Positions 1 through 8,477 of a stretch of 64,000 nt of DNA are shown piece after piece. How positions within the stretch are numbered: the first letter of the stretch is position 1; every line of letters begins with the position of its first letter. The translations under genes were made by a program, and so were the position numbers. The DNA comes from Myxococcales bacterium (GTDB lineage Bacteria > Myxococcota_A > Polyangia > Polyangiales > Houyiibacteriaceae): positions 310,001-374,000 of the forward strand of contig JAOTYL010000002.1 in NCBI GenBank assembly GCA_029861865.1, given 5' to 3'. A model generated the notes under the pieces. That model was not told the DNA's origin, searched no databases, and worked only from the letters and a program-made list of their open reading frames with translations.

Positions 1-579
1 CTGACGGGAGGGCCGGGTGGCGGCAAGACAACCGCCGCCGACCTCTTTCGACGGGAGATCGGAGAGCGGGTGGTCATCGTGCCGGAGACAGCAACCATGC
101 TCTTCGCTGGGGGGTTTCCAAGGGTGAACGAGCCAAAGGCCCGTTTGGCCACGCAAGGAGCGATTTTTCACGCCCAGCGTGCCCTCGAGGACATCCAAGG
201 TGCGCTCTACCCCGGGCGCATCCTACTTTGCGATCGCGGCACCATCGATGGCGCGGCCTATTGGCCGGAAAGCGCGCCGGCCGGCTTCTTCGAGAGCGTT
301 GGCACGACACTCGAAGCCGAGCTGATGCGCTACGATGCCGCGCTCTTCTTCGAGTCGGCGGCCGTGGGCGATATTCAGGTCGAAGGCGGCAATCCTACGC
401 GCACCGAAGACAACGCCGAGGCACGCCGGCTCGATGTCCGCCTCCGCCAGCTTTGGTCAAAACACGCGAATTTTTGCTTTGTTCCGCATTCAACTTCGTT
501 TTTCGCCAAGCTTCAGCAAGGGCTCTCGGAGCTTCAGAAGATCGTGACTGCCAACGACCTTCTTCGGTCAGATTCTTAG
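1..579 (+). CDS. P-loop ATPase/kinase-like protein (5' end outside window)
   Basis: The 5' end is cut by the window edge; 192 codons remain, in frame from base 1. The first visible residues, TGGPGGGKTT, are a Walker A motif, so little of the N-terminus is missing. A DRG motif in LCDRGTIDGAAYWP and an arginine-bearing segment NPTRTEDNAEA resemble the switch and lid regions of AAA_28 or nucleoside/NadR-type P-loop kinases. The substrate cannot be told from the sequence. The protein looks cytoplasmic: no signal peptide or membrane segment is visible. It ends 56 bp before cpoB on the same strand; a functional link is not evident. Confidence 0.8.
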   Translation: MTGGPGGGKTTAADLFRREIGERVVIVPETATMLFAGGFPRVNEPKARLATQGAIFHAQRALEDIQGALYPGRILLCDRGTIDGAAYWPESAPAGFFESVGTTLEAELMRYDAALFFESAAVGDIQVEGGNPTRTEDNAEARRLDVRLRQLWSKHANFCFVPHSTSFFAKLQQGLSELQKIVTANDLLRSDS

Positions 580-635
580 TTGGCGACGATAACCCATCTA
601 TACTACCTCTCGAAGTGATGGGGAGACTCGGGTTG

Positions 636-1445
636 ATGAGCCGATCGCGCGCGCGCCTCTATGCTTGGGGGGTGGCGCTTTCAGTACTGATCGCAACCTC
701 GTCGGGTTGTATCAGCCAGATGCAGGCAGACATCAAAGCCAACCAGGAGCGCCTCGACTCGCTCGAAGCCGATCTCGAAGCGAAGCGCAAAGAGCTCGAG
801 GAAGCCCTGGCGGAAGCGAGCCGCGTCCTGCGACGTAACAGCGCCGACCAAGGTTTGCAGATCGAGGAGATCATAGATCGGCTCGCGGTAATGGAGGGGG
901 AGATCGCCGAGCTTCGAATGGAAAGCAGCGGTCTATCGCAGGAACAGCTGGCGAAGGAAGCCGAGCTTCAGAAAAAGCTCAGCGAGGTCGCGCGCGCCGC
1001 GGGCATGGACGTTCCTCTCGAATCGAGTCAGATCCCAGACAACAAGAAGAAACACTGGGAGGCGGCGGTCAAGGCCCATCGAATCAACGACCATTCGTAC
1101 GCGAGAGCACTTCTTCGGGCGTACGTCGAGCGCTACCCCAATGACAGCAAGGCCGACGACGCGCAGTACATGGTTGGCTCGAGCTACTTGAGGCAGGGGC
1201 AGCCTGCGGCCGCTCTCGGCGAGTTTCGAAAAGTGCTCTCGACTTATCGCAAGGGCGACGTCCTCGACCAGACCCTCTACGACATGGCGCAAGCCTTCCT
1301 GCAAGTGCGGTCCTGCAACGACGCCGAGACCGCCCTCAAAGCACTGCTCAAGAACCACAAGAAATCGCCACTCTTTCAGAAGGCCAAGAGGCAACTTCGC
1401 GCAGTCCGCGAAATGGGCCGCGCCGAGTGCGCCGATAGGAGCTAG
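636..1445 (+). CDS. cpoB: CpoB/YbgF-like Tol-Pal accessory lipoprotein
   Basis: 269 residues from the ATG at 636; an in-frame ATG at 618 would add six residues. An N-terminal hydrophobic stretch ends in TSSGC, a plausible lipobox. A long charged coiled coil follows (about residues 35-130), then TPR-like repeats (about 145-265) including YPNDSKADDAQYMVGSSYLRQGQ. This is the layout of CpoB/YbgF, which in E. coli links TolA to peptidoglycan synthesis during division. CpoB usually sits at the end of the tol operon. Here it lies on the opposite strand, converging on that operon across the DUF3604 gene. Lipidation is unlike E. coli CpoB and is inferred. Confidence 0.82.
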   Translation: MSRSRARLYAWGVALSVLIATSSGCISQMQADIKANQERLDSLEADLEAKRKELEEALAEASRVLRRNSADQGLQIEEIIDRLAVMEGEIAELRMESSGLSQEQLAKEAELQKKLSEVARAAGMDVPLESSQIPDNKKKHWEAAVKAHRINDHSYARALLRAYVERYPNDSKADDAQYMVGSSYLRQGQPAAALGEFRKVLSTYRKGDVLDQTLYDMAQAFLQVRSCNDAETALKALLKNHKKSPLFQKAKRQLRAVREMGRAECADRS

Positions 1446-1493
1446 TGCGGGGGCGGTGGGGCGGGACAAACTGAGGCCGTAGGCCAACCGGGA
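1443..1493 (+). repeat. G-rich intergenic repeat with stem-loop, copy A
   Basis: This element fills the 49-bp gap between the convergent cpoB and DUF3604 genes. The 19-base core GGGGGCGGTGGGGCGGGAC (1449-1467) is followed by ACTG and the small dyad GGCC-GTA-GGCC. The same core and dyad recur at 41822 and 51597, also right after a rightward gene and before a convergent one. The four G-runs could fold as a quadruplex. A transcription-end or insulator role is inferred from position only. Confidence 0.75.
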
Positions 1494-1494
1494 G

Positions 1495-3714
1495 CTAGCG
1501 CGCTGCAGCCGAAGGCGGACCTGTCAAGTAGATCGGCGAAGACCACGCGCGCTCCTCGTTCATGGAGAGGCAGTCATCGTCGAGCGCGGTTTGGTAGCCC
1601 CCGAAGCAGGGGTTGCACGCACCGTCTTTGCAACGCAGAAGGCCGGCGTTCACCGCCGGGGTCGGTTCCTGGATCGCGCGCACGTAGTACAGGAGCTCAC
1701 GTCGTGATGTGCCCCGCTGCGGATCTTCGAACTCGACCTCACAAACGTCGCTGCCTAGCGGGCAAGGGATGGTGAGCCACGGGTCCTCAATCAGATCCTC
1801 GACGGCCTCCGTTTCTGCCATCTGGCGCGCAATCCGAATGACCTCGATACGGCTGATCCTTCTGCGTTTGTCTGACGGGTTGTAACATTCGCCCGCGCAA
1901 ATGTGTTCGACACGATCCGTGCCGAGTGATGCTGCGACGCTATCCGGACAGCCCGGAAGCTGCACGAACCCTCCGGCAGCGCGAACTCGGAACTTCGGTG
2001 TTCCCTCGAAGGCGAGCTGACTCCCCATCGGGACTCGCTCGTCCCCGGCATTGATCTCGTCCCCGGCATTGATCAGGTCGAACCACAACAGAATCCGTTC
2101 GCCCGAGGTTCCATATACCTCACGCTTGGAGAACGCCGTCCAGATCGCATCTCGGGTACGCTTGGGCGCGTGGACCGCCACCAAACCGCCGGTCAGGAAA
2201 AACGACGCCTGCCGTTCGAGCCATACTGTTTGAAAAGGGGGCTTTGACGCGATCTCTTGGCTGGTGAGCGCCACGGACTCGACGGTCTTTTCGGGGGCGC
2301 CGAAGACGAGTCGCTCCCATTTCTCGCTCACCGGTCCCCGTACGTCGGCCATCCTGCGCCGCTCCAGCTCTTTATAGCCGGTGCCCGGCCGGGCAGAGTG
2401 GTTGTCGCTCGACGCGATGAAACCAAGGGTCGTGTGCCGCGGTGAGTCCGGGTCGTCGAAATTGCCCCTCGCCAGCATGTATTGGACCGCGCCCCGAGGG
2501 CGGTAGAGGAAGCTCGGATTGAAACAATCGGTGCACTGTCCGCAGTTGCCCCACTCGGCGAGGTCTGTCCCCGGCAACGTCACGTGTCCGGCCGTCCCCG
2601 CGTCGAGGTAATTGCGCCGAGCGGCGGCGACTCGGTCTTCGCACTGCTCAGAAGAGGGCTCTTCGCAACGGCTGCGCACGATCTCACCGGCCCGCCAACA
2701 ACACGCCTCGAAATCCTCTGTCGGTACAGGGCAAACCGGGCCCTCCGTACCCTGCTCGACCGCGCGGAATGAGCGGTACTCTTCGGAGTTGCCGTGCCCG
2801 GAAAAGACCTCGACCAGGCGTTGCCACCTCGGATCATCTTGCGCCGGCGCCAGTTGCTTGTCCCAGAGATAACCGCGGGGCGTATAGAAGCCCCAAGTCG
2901 TGCCGTGTGGAATTACCATGCCCTCGGATCCCCATTCATCGAGCTTCCGAAACAGAACCTCCGGCGTCCCGGCGAATTCGCGACAGTCGGGCGGCAACTC
3001 GGGAGAAGGGACATCTTCGGGACAGTCCGGCACCGAAGCGATCTCGCGAACGTGCACCGTCACGTCGTTGTAGGGTTGCTGGTGCGGGAAGGCGCGAAAG
3101 GGAATGTCCGCGTTGACTAGAAGTGTCTTCCGGTCCTTGAAGGCGCGCGAGGCAAGGCCGGGAGCCGCGATGGGCCGAGTGGGAAGTTGGCCGTCGCTGG
3201 TTTGTTTGAAGATCACATTCTTGTGTCCGTAGTGGTCCTCGGGCGTCAGTCCAATCTGAGTCCACTCGAACCCTGTGAACGCGACTAGGTCGGGTTGCTC
3301 GCTGTCGTCTACCGCATTGCACTGGCGAATCGACTCTTTGCCCATGGCCCACGTTCGCGGGGTGAGCGCCTCCGCGTGGTCGGTGAGCGCGTAAAAGTCG
3401 AGCTGAGAGCAAAAGCGCGCGAAATCACAGGCGTCGGCGGGAGGGTGAACGCCCTCTCCACCCATGAGGGGCAAGCTCCACTGAAACGCATCCACCGACA
3501 ACGTCGTATGCACGTGAAGGTCGCCAAAGAGAATCCGGCCCCCAGAGTCACCAGAGCTTCGGTCACGCGCAGCGACGATGTCGGGATCCAAGGGTGCTGA
3601 CGTGACATTGCCATCGACCTGCGGATGACCACGCCCCAACACAAACCACAACACCAACGCGATCAACCCAAGCACGATGATCACGCCCAACGACACGCGT
3701 TTCAAAACAGCCAC
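1495..3714 (-). CDS. DUF3604 (PHP-like) membrane-anchored protein
   Basis: 739 residues, GTG start. A single N-terminal membrane segment (about 9-26) is followed by LFGDLHVHTTLS (62-73). That is the hallmark opening of DUF3604 proteins, which resemble PHP-family metal-dependent phosphoesterases; LTDHAE and SSDNHSARPGTG supply further likely metal-binding His/Asp residues. It probably sits on the periplasmic side, anchored in the membrane. The enzymatic substrate of the family is unknown to me. The gene lies 71 bp beyond tolB on the same strand and may be cotranscribed with the tol genes. An exact 18-bp in-frame duplication gives the motif INAGDE twice in a row. Confidence 0.88.
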   Translation of the reverse strand: MAVLKRVSLGVIIVLGLIALVLWFVLGRGHPQVDGNVTSAPLDPDIVAARDRSSGDSGGRILFGDLHVHTTLSVDAFQWSLPLMGGEGVHPPADACDFARFCSQLDFYALTDHAEALTPRTWAMGKESIRQCNAVDDSEQPDLVAFTGFEWTQIGLTPEDHYGHKNVIFKQTSDGQLPTRPIAAPGLASRAFKDRKTLLVNADIPFRAFPHQQPYNDVTVHVREIASVPDCPEDVPSPELPPDCREFAGTPEVLFRKLDEWGSEGMVIPHGTTWGFYTPRGYLWDKQLAPAQDDPRWQRLVEVFSGHGNSEEYRSFRAVEQGTEGPVCPVPTEDFEACCWRAGEIVRSRCEEPSSEQCEDRVAAARRNYLDAGTAGHVTLPGTDLAEWGNCGQCTDCFNPSFLYRPRGAVQYMLARGNFDDPDSPRHTTLGFIASSDNHSARPGTGYKELERRRMADVRGPVSEKWERLVFGAPEKTVESVALTSQEIASKPPFQTVWLERQASFFLTGGLVAVHAPKRTRDAIWTAFSKREVYGTSGERILLWFDLINAGDEINAGDERVPMGSQLAFEGTPKFRVRAAGGFVQLPGCPDSVAASLGTDRVEHICAGECYNPSDKRRRISRIEVIRIARQMAETEAVEDLIEDPWLTIPCPLGSDVCEVEFEDPQRGTSRRELLYYVRAIQEPTPAVNAGLLRCKDGACNPCFGGYQTALDDDCLSMNEERAWSSPIYLTGPPSAAAR
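2038..2073 (-). repeat. Exact 18-bp tandem duplication inside the DUF3604 gene
   Basis: The 18-base unit CTCGTCCCCGGCATTGAT occurs twice back to back. It is in frame and encodes INAGDE-INAGDE in the C-terminal part of the DUF3604 protein. Exact identity between the copies suggests a recent slippage or duplication event. Confidence 0.9.
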
Positions 3715-3785
3715 GAAGCCGGCAGCATAAGCCGCGAAGCTTGGCCCGCCAAGAGGCGACTAGCAGCTAGGAGCTAATCCGCACA

Positions 3786-5102
3786 CTAGCGGTGCCAGCG
3801 AACCGTCTCGGCTCCGCCCGTAATCACCTGGTTCTGGTCGAGCCCATCCTGGCCCGACAGGTAAACCCCCGAACCGCCCCGACGGTTGGAGGTGAAAGCG
3901 ATGAGTCGACAATCCGGTGAAAAGGCCGGGTCTTTGTTATCGCCCTGCCCCTGTGTGAGCCGCCGATACTCCTGGGTCTCTACGTTGACCGTGAAGATGT
4001 CGAAGTTTGCATCGCGTCCACTAAACGCGATGAGCGGCTGCTTTGGGTCCATGCACCAGACCGGGGTCTGGTTGTGGCCTCCGCGAAACGTTACCCGCTT
4101 CACGTCGCTGCCATCGCGATTCATCGTGAACACCTGCGGGCTCCCATGGCGGTTCGACACGAACGCCAGCTTGCTCCCCGGGCCGCAGGTTGGGCTTACG
4201 TCGATCCCGCGACTCCTGGTCAGACGTCGCACGGCGCTTCCATCGAGATTCGCGCTGTAGATCTCCGAGTTTCCCTGCCGGGAAGACGTGAAGTAAACCC
4301 GGTCACCACAAATCGCCGGCGCCATGTTGATCCCTCTGCCGCCGATCACGCGCCTTCCCCCGGCGCGTGTGTTGGTGATGAACATCCCTTTGGTCGAGAG
4401 ACGTGTGTACCAAATGGCGCCCGCGCCGAAGGACGGAAGCATCGAGACCCCGCCGCCGCTCGAAACGCGCCGAACACCGTAGCCATCCATTCCGGCAGCG
4501 TAAACGCTCTTCCTCCCGGGCCCGAGCTTCCGCGCAAAGGCGATCTCTGTCCCAAAGGGCCCGCGGACTCCGGTGACGATCGCGATCACCTCGTTGGCAA
4601 AGTCGTGCATCCACTTGCGGATCTCATCAGGGCTGCCTCGGTACGTCTTCCGCAGAGCCGCGGTGCCGGCGCCGGTTGATTGGTAGAAACGCAGCTCGAC
4701 GCTGATGTTCGATCGACTGCTCGAGATCGTCCCTTTGATGACTCCGTTGGCTCCGAGCACCGACCATGAGCCGAGATCGATGCCGATCCCCCTGCTCACG
4801 AAGTCGTGACGGATCGCACCTGGACCGATGACGCGAAAGCCTGGCATCAAACGGAAGTCGTTGCGTAGCACGTCGGCACCGCCGATCGCGTGAATTGCCG
4901 GTTCGCCGATCAGATCCGGAATGCCGATTCGGAAAACCTCTTCATCCGCAGCGTCGATATCGACGACGATCTTGTCTTCTGGAAGCGGCGGCGCGTCGTC
5001 CTCGCTGGCCACAGGCATCGCAGCAAAGACGACGGGCATGAGCACGAAAGCACAGACCAATGCCTGCCAAAAACCTCTATGTGCCGATGCTGTCAAAGCC
5101 AT
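3786..5102 (-). CDS. tolB: Tol-Pal beta-propeller protein TolB
   Basis: 438 residues with an N-terminal signal peptide (hydrophobic about 12-32). The N-terminal TolB domain (EVFRIGIPDLIG onward, with DVLRNDF) precedes a six-bladed propeller. The blades carry repeats such as GNSEIYSANLDGSAVRRLT, GSPQVFTMNRDGSDVKRVT and FDIFTVNVETQEYRRLT. TolB is periplasmic and cycles between Pal and TolA during outer-membrane constriction. The ATG at 5102 has a strong purine-rich ribosome site just upstream. It is the last tol gene of the leftward operon, 12 bp after tolA. Confidence 0.95.
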   Translation of the reverse strand: MALTASAHRGFWQALVCAFVLMPVVFAAMPVASEDDAPPLPEDKIVVDIDAADEEVFRIGIPDLIGEPAIHAIGGADVLRNDFRLMPGFRVIGPGAIRHDFVSRGIGIDLGSWSVLGANGVIKGTISSSRSNISVELRFYQSTGAGTAALRKTYRGSPDEIRKWMHDFANEVIAIVTGVRGPFGTEIAFARKLGPGRKSVYAAGMDGYGVRRVSSGGGVSMLPSFGAGAIWYTRLSTKGMFITNTRAGGRRVIGGRGINMAPAICGDRVYFTSSRQGNSEIYSANLDGSAVRRLTRSRGIDVSPTCGPGSKLAFVSNRHGSPQVFTMNRDGSDVKRVTFRGGHNQTPVWCMDPKQPLIAFSGRDANFDIFTVNVETQEYRRLTQGQGDNKDPAFSPDCRLIAFTSNRRGGSGVYLSGQDGLDQNQVITGGAETVRWHR

Positions 5103-5114
5103 GCTTCCCCCTCA

Positions 5115-5936
5115 TTAAAAATGGCGTCCGAAAAAGCGCAGCGAGATCGTGTTTCCAAGAACCTGTTTCGCGATCGACGCGGGCGGTGTGGGAAGCTCGG
5201 CGCCTTCGGCATCATCCACCCTGCGACGAACGGCGGCATCGAACGATTCATTCCCACTCGGCCGAGTGATTTCGTAGCCTGCGACCCGTCCGTCTTCTGT
5301 GATCGAAAGCTCGAGGACGCAGGTGAGCTTCTGGAGCTCCTCGGTCGGAATGCTGGTGGGGGTTCGGAAGCCCCGGCGGAAGTAAGAGTAGAGCTTACCG
5401 ATGTAGATCTCCCGATCGGTGCCGGTCGCCATCGTCCCTTCGGCAATGCCATCCGGGTCACCTTCGAGCTCCGGGCCCTTCGATAGATCGGAGATCGCAC
5501 CCGCGCGCTGACCAAGTTGAGAGAGAAGATCGTCTTGCGGTTTGTCGCGCTTGTCTTTCGGCTTGGTCATGCCCTTTTCCGCCTTGCCGGTGGGCACCGC
5601 TGCCACTGGATCGGACATTGGCGCTTCGGGAACGGGGGCTTGCTGAGGAGCCTCCGGAATCTCTTTGCTCGGAAGGGCGCGCGGCGGCTTCTTTTTCCCG
5701 AGCCGAACGAACCGCGTCTCCATGACCTCGATCGGTGGAGGGGGTAGCTCAGCCGTGGACGTGCCGAAAACCGATTGCATCGCCCCCAGCAGAAGGGCGC
5801 TCAACAGCGCGAGTAACGGGATCGCTACGAACGCACCAAACGCAAAACCAACCCCGCCCGCGATTTCGATGAAGGTGGGCCGCTCGGTCTCGAAAAGACA
5901 AAGGGTCCGCCAGTCGGTCGCTCCAGCCGTGGCCAT
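5115..5936 (-). CDS. tolA: TolA-like TonB C-terminal protein
   Basis: 273 residues. A membrane segment (about 24-52) follows a short cytoplasmic N-terminus. Next come a Pro/Lys/Glu-rich periplasmic spacer (PPPPIEVMET, KKKPPRALPSKEIPEAPQ) and a C-terminal TonB/TolA-type domain (about 180-273: IYIGKLYSYFRRGFRTPTSIP, CVLELSITEDGRVAGYEITRPSGNESFDAAV). Its place directly after tolQ and tolR and before tolB supports TolA, which transmits proton-motive force across the envelope. The long helical domain II of E. coli TolA is replaced by a much shorter spacer. Confidence 0.88.
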   Translation of the reverse strand: MATAGATDWRTLCLFETERPTFIEIAGGVGFAFGAFVAIPLLALLSALLLGAMQSVFGTSTAELPPPPIEVMETRFVRLGKKKPPRALPSKEIPEAPQQAPVPEAPMSDPVAAVPTGKAEKGMTKPKDKRDKPQDDLLSQLGQRAGAISDLSKGPELEGDPDGIAEGTMATGTDREIYIGKLYSYFRRGFRTPTSIPTEELQKLTCVLELSITEDGRVAGYEITRPSGNESFDAAVRRRVDDAEGAELPTPPASIAKQVLGNTISLRFFGRHF

Positions 5937-5937
5937 C

Positions 5938-6363
5938 CTATCTCGGCCTTCGGGTTACGGGGTCGGTGACGAGACCCATCTTCCCGATCCCCGCCTGACG
6001 CACGAGCGCAAGGACCTGCGCAACTACACCATACGGCACCTGCTCGTCGGCCTGGACGAAAACCTCATCTACGCTTCGAACGCGTTTGTCGGTTGCGAGT
6101 CGTTCCTTCAGGACGTCGAGCGAGACCTCTTCTTCGAATAGGAAGAGCCGCTGATCGCGATGCACCGTGATCACCGGGACCTCTTCGTCGATGTCCATTC
6201 GGGGCGCTTCGGCCTTGGGTAGCTCGACGTCTACACCGGTGGTGAGCATCGGCGCCGCGATCATGAAGATGATCAAAAGGACGAGCATCACGTCGACCAA
6301 CGGCGTCACGTTGATTTCACTGAGCGCACTACCCGCGCCTTTGTCGTTGTTCGAAAAAGACAT
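5938..6363 (-). CDS. tolR: TolR/ExbD proton-channel subunit
   Basis: 141 residues. One membrane helix follows NVTPLVDVMLVLLIIFMI (about 18-36), the ExbD/TolR signature; the Asp in PLVD is the expected proton-translocating residue. The periplasmic domain (about 45-141) includes EVSLDVLKERLATDK and VFVQADEQVPYGVVAQVLALVRQAGIGKMGLVTDP. It forms the inner-membrane motor with TolQ. The gene lies 2 bp beyond the tolQ stop and 1 bp before tolA. Confidence 0.95.
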   Translation of the reverse strand: MSFSNNDKGAGSALSEINVTPLVDVMLVLLIIFMIAAPMLTTGVDVELPKAEAPRMDIDEEVPVITVHRDQRLFLFEEEVSLDVLKERLATDKRVRSVDEVFVQADEQVPYGVVAQVLALVRQAGIGKMGLVTDPVTRRPR

Positions 6364-6365
6364 CC

Positions 6366-7085
6366 CTACTCCACCAGCAGGTGTCTGCGGATGATGTTGA
6401 GATAGTCGCTCGCGAAAGCCGCCGTCTCGCTATCGACGACACGGATGCGTCGAACGAAGTAGTTGTATGCCATCACCGCGGGGATTGCAGCAGCAAGGCC
6501 GAGGGCCGTCGCGATGAGCGCCTCAGCGATGCCGGGCGCAACGACATCGAGACCTGCGCTCTTCTGGCCATGAATCGCGATGAAGGAATTCATGACGCCC
6601 CAAACGGTCCCGAAGAGGCCGATGAAGGGCGCGGTCGACGCCGTCGTCGCGAGGAAAGACACCTTGTTCTCGAGGCGCGTCAACTCGGCGCTCTGGGCTC
6701 GCCGAAGGGCGCGTTCCACGTTGTCGACGTCGGCTTTACCGGGGCGCCCCGTCCGCGCGATGCGCGCCAGCTCGCGGTATCCGGCGCGAAACACGGTCGC
6801 AATGGGCGAACGAGTGTACTGTGCGGAGCGGCCGTGGATCTCGTTCAGCGACTTCGCGTTCCAGTTGCGAGCCTTCTCCTCGGACCAGAATAGCTCGAGA
6901 AAGCTGCGGCTCTGGTCGGTGACCTGCTTCAAACGGATCCACTTCGCGCCGATGATGTAGAGGCACATCACCGCCATGAAAACGAGAATGACCATAACGA
7001 GCTGCACGACCGGCGAAGCGCCGATCACGAGCTGCCATGGATTGAGTGACTCTGGTGCGCTCGCCTGCAGGAACACTGAAAGCAT
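6366..7085 (-). CDS. tolQ: TolQ/ExbB proton-channel subunit
   Basis: 239 residues from the ATG at 7085; a TTG directly before it is in frame but less likely. Three membrane segments are visible: about 24-46, then in FLATTASTAPFIGLFGTVWGVMNSF and IAEALIATALGLAAAIPAVMAYNYF. This is the MotA/TolQ/ExbB fold with its conserved Gly/Pro/Thr pattern. It works with TolR as the proton-driven motor. It lies 34 bp downstream of pal, so pal and tolQ-R-A-B are probably one transcript. Confidence 0.95.
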   Translation of the reverse strand: MLSVFLQASAPESLNPWQLVIGASPVVQLVMVILVFMAVMCLYIIGAKWIRLKQVTDQSRSFLELFWSEEKARNWNAKSLNEIHGRSAQYTRSPIATVFRAGYRELARIARTGRPGKADVDNVERALRRAQSAELTRLENKVSFLATTASTAPFIGLFGTVWGVMNSFIAIHGQKSAGLDVVAPGIAEALIATALGLAAAIPAVMAYNYFVRRIRVVDSETAAFASDYLNIIRRHLLVE

Positions 7086-7119
7086 CAACGGTTATCCCCC
7101 ACGAGCGCCCCTCGGCGAC

Positions 7120-7617
7120 TTAGTTTTCAGAACCGCTAACGTTCCGGTCTCGCGCCCAGCCCGCCTCGTCGGTGCCGGTCGCCATTTCTTCGCCGACCGA
7201 GGTGACCGAGATCCGGCTCCCGTCCAGCCCGAGTGAGACCAGATAGCCACGGACCGCCTGACCACGACGTTCGCCGAGGGCGATGTTGTACTCCTCGGTG
7301 CCACGCGGGTCGGCGGCGCCGGTGAGCAGAAGACTCACATTGGGGTTCTGTCCTCGATAGCATTCGACCGCCTCTTGGATCGAAGTGCGCGAGGCACTGT
7401 CGAGCTCGGCTGAATCGAACTCGAAGTAGACCGTCTCGAAGCCACACGGCTCTTCGATGGGCTCGACCTCGACTTCGGGCTCAGGCTCGGGCATTTCTGC
7501 GCCCGTCGTGTCTTCGACTTCTGGTTCCTCAGCGTCCTTCTTGCAGCCGACTACCAGGACCGCGAAAAGGGTGAGGCACAGTACGGCCATCAGAGGTGAA
7601 TTCAGTTGTCTCTTCAT
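7120..7617 (-). CDS. pal: Peptidoglycan-associated lipoprotein Pal (OmpA family)
   Basis: 165 residues from the ATG at 7617, chosen because it places a signal peptide with lipobox VVGC (Cys25) at the N-terminus. Farther-upstream in-frame codons would add 53 unlike residues. An acidic Glu/Pro linker (about 28-58) leads to an OmpA C-terminal peptidoglycan-binding domain with TGAADPRGTEEYNIALGERRGQAVRGYLVSLG, the Pal signature. The last residues (ARDRNVSGSEN) differ from the usual RRVE ending. Pal is the first gene of the operon here, whereas in E. coli it follows tolB. Confidence 0.93.
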   Translation of the reverse strand: MKRQLNSPLMAVLCLTLFAVLVVGCKKDAEEPEVEDTTGAEMPEPEPEVEVEPIEEPCGFETVYFEFDSAELDSASRTSIQEAVECYRGQNPNVSLLLTGAADPRGTEEYNIALGERRGQAVRGYLVSLGLDGSRISVTSVGEEMATGTDEAGWARDRNVSGSEN

Positions 7618-7734
7618 GGAGTTTCTTCCCCTTCCCCTGCGCACAGAGGTTACGAGCGCCAGTCTAGTCGCCGCGTGAAACCGCGCAATTTTCGAGTGAC
7701 TGCGCGGGGTTAAACGGCTTACTTTTTCTTGCCC

Positions 7735-7764
7735 TAAATACGCGAAGTCATTTGCCGCGGTCAA
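7735..7764 (-). promoter_or_regulatory. Candidate sigma-70-type promoter for pal-tol operon
   Basis: Reading leftward, TTGACC (7764-7759) and TATTTA (7740-7735) are separated by 18 bp. They lie about 118 bp before the pal start, in the 188-bp gap between pal and the divergent methyltransferase gene. The hexamers fit the vegetative consensus reasonably well. No transcription data are available, so this is a prediction. Confidence 0.4.
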
Positions 7765-7805
7765 ACATGTCGCCAATTGTAAGGCTCGCGCCTAGCCTAA
7801 ACCCA

Positions 7806-8474
7806 ATGACTCTTCGAGCTATTCCCGCAATCGTCCTTTTGACGGCTCTCGGCTCCGCCTGCGGGGGATCATCCTCGCAACATCCCACGACCCCGCCTCC
7901 GCCGGGGCTCCCCGATCCCCAGAACTACGCCGCCAGCATGGACGCCAAGGAGCGTTACTGGTGGCAACAACCCGAACGGGTCGTCGAGCTCCTCCGCTGC
8001 GCCCCCGGCATGACGGTCGTCGATCTCGGCGCCGGTACCGGCTATTTCCTCCCTTATTTGTCGAGCGCCGTGGGGCGAGAAGGTCGGGTCCTCGCGCTCG
8101 ATGTCGACCACTCGATGGTCGATATCATGGTTCGACGCGTCCAGCGTCAGCGTCTTCACAACGTGAGCCCTAGCCTGGTGGCCCCCGACGATCCCGCGCT
8201 CACCCCGGGGTCGGTCGATCGCGTGCTGGCGGTCAACACGTGGCACCATCTGACCGACCGGGTGGGCTACGCCGAAAAGCTCCTCGACGCTTTGCGTCCT
8301 GGCGGTCTCGTGCTCATCGTCGACTTCGACGAAAATAGCCCTGAGGGGCCGCCCGTCGAGTTTCGACTGTCGCCGAGCACCGTGGTCGCGGAGCTCGAGT
8401 CGGCAGGGCTCTCTGCAGAGTTGCTCGAAGAGTCTCTCCCCTACCAATACGCGATCACCGCCCAGATCCCCTAG
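7806..8474 (+). CDS. SAM-dependent methyltransferase with lipoprotein signal
   Basis: 222 residues from the ATG at 7806, the start that leaves a clean signal peptide ending in GSAC (Cys19). The body is a class I Rossmann methyltransferase: motif I VVDLGAGTGY (71-80), LALDVDHSMVDIMVRR, VDRVLAVNTWHHL and LRPGGLVLIVDFDENSPEG. The substrate is unknown. The export signal is odd because SAM is cytoplasmic. Either the signal is used and the protein is no longer an active methyltransferase, or the N-terminus stays inside. It diverges from pal. Confidence 0.82.
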   Translation: MTLRAIPAIVLLTALGSACGGSSSQHPTTPPPPGLPDPQNYAASMDAKERYWWQQPERVVELLRCAPGMTVVDLGAGTGYFLPYLSSAVGREGRVLALDVDHSMVDIMVRRVQRQRLHNVSPSLVAPDDPALTPGSVDRVLAVNTWHHLTDRVGYAEKLLDALRPGGLVLIVDFDENSPEGPPVEFRLSPSTVVAELESAGLSAELLEESLPYQYAITAQIP

Positions 8475-8477
8475 GCG

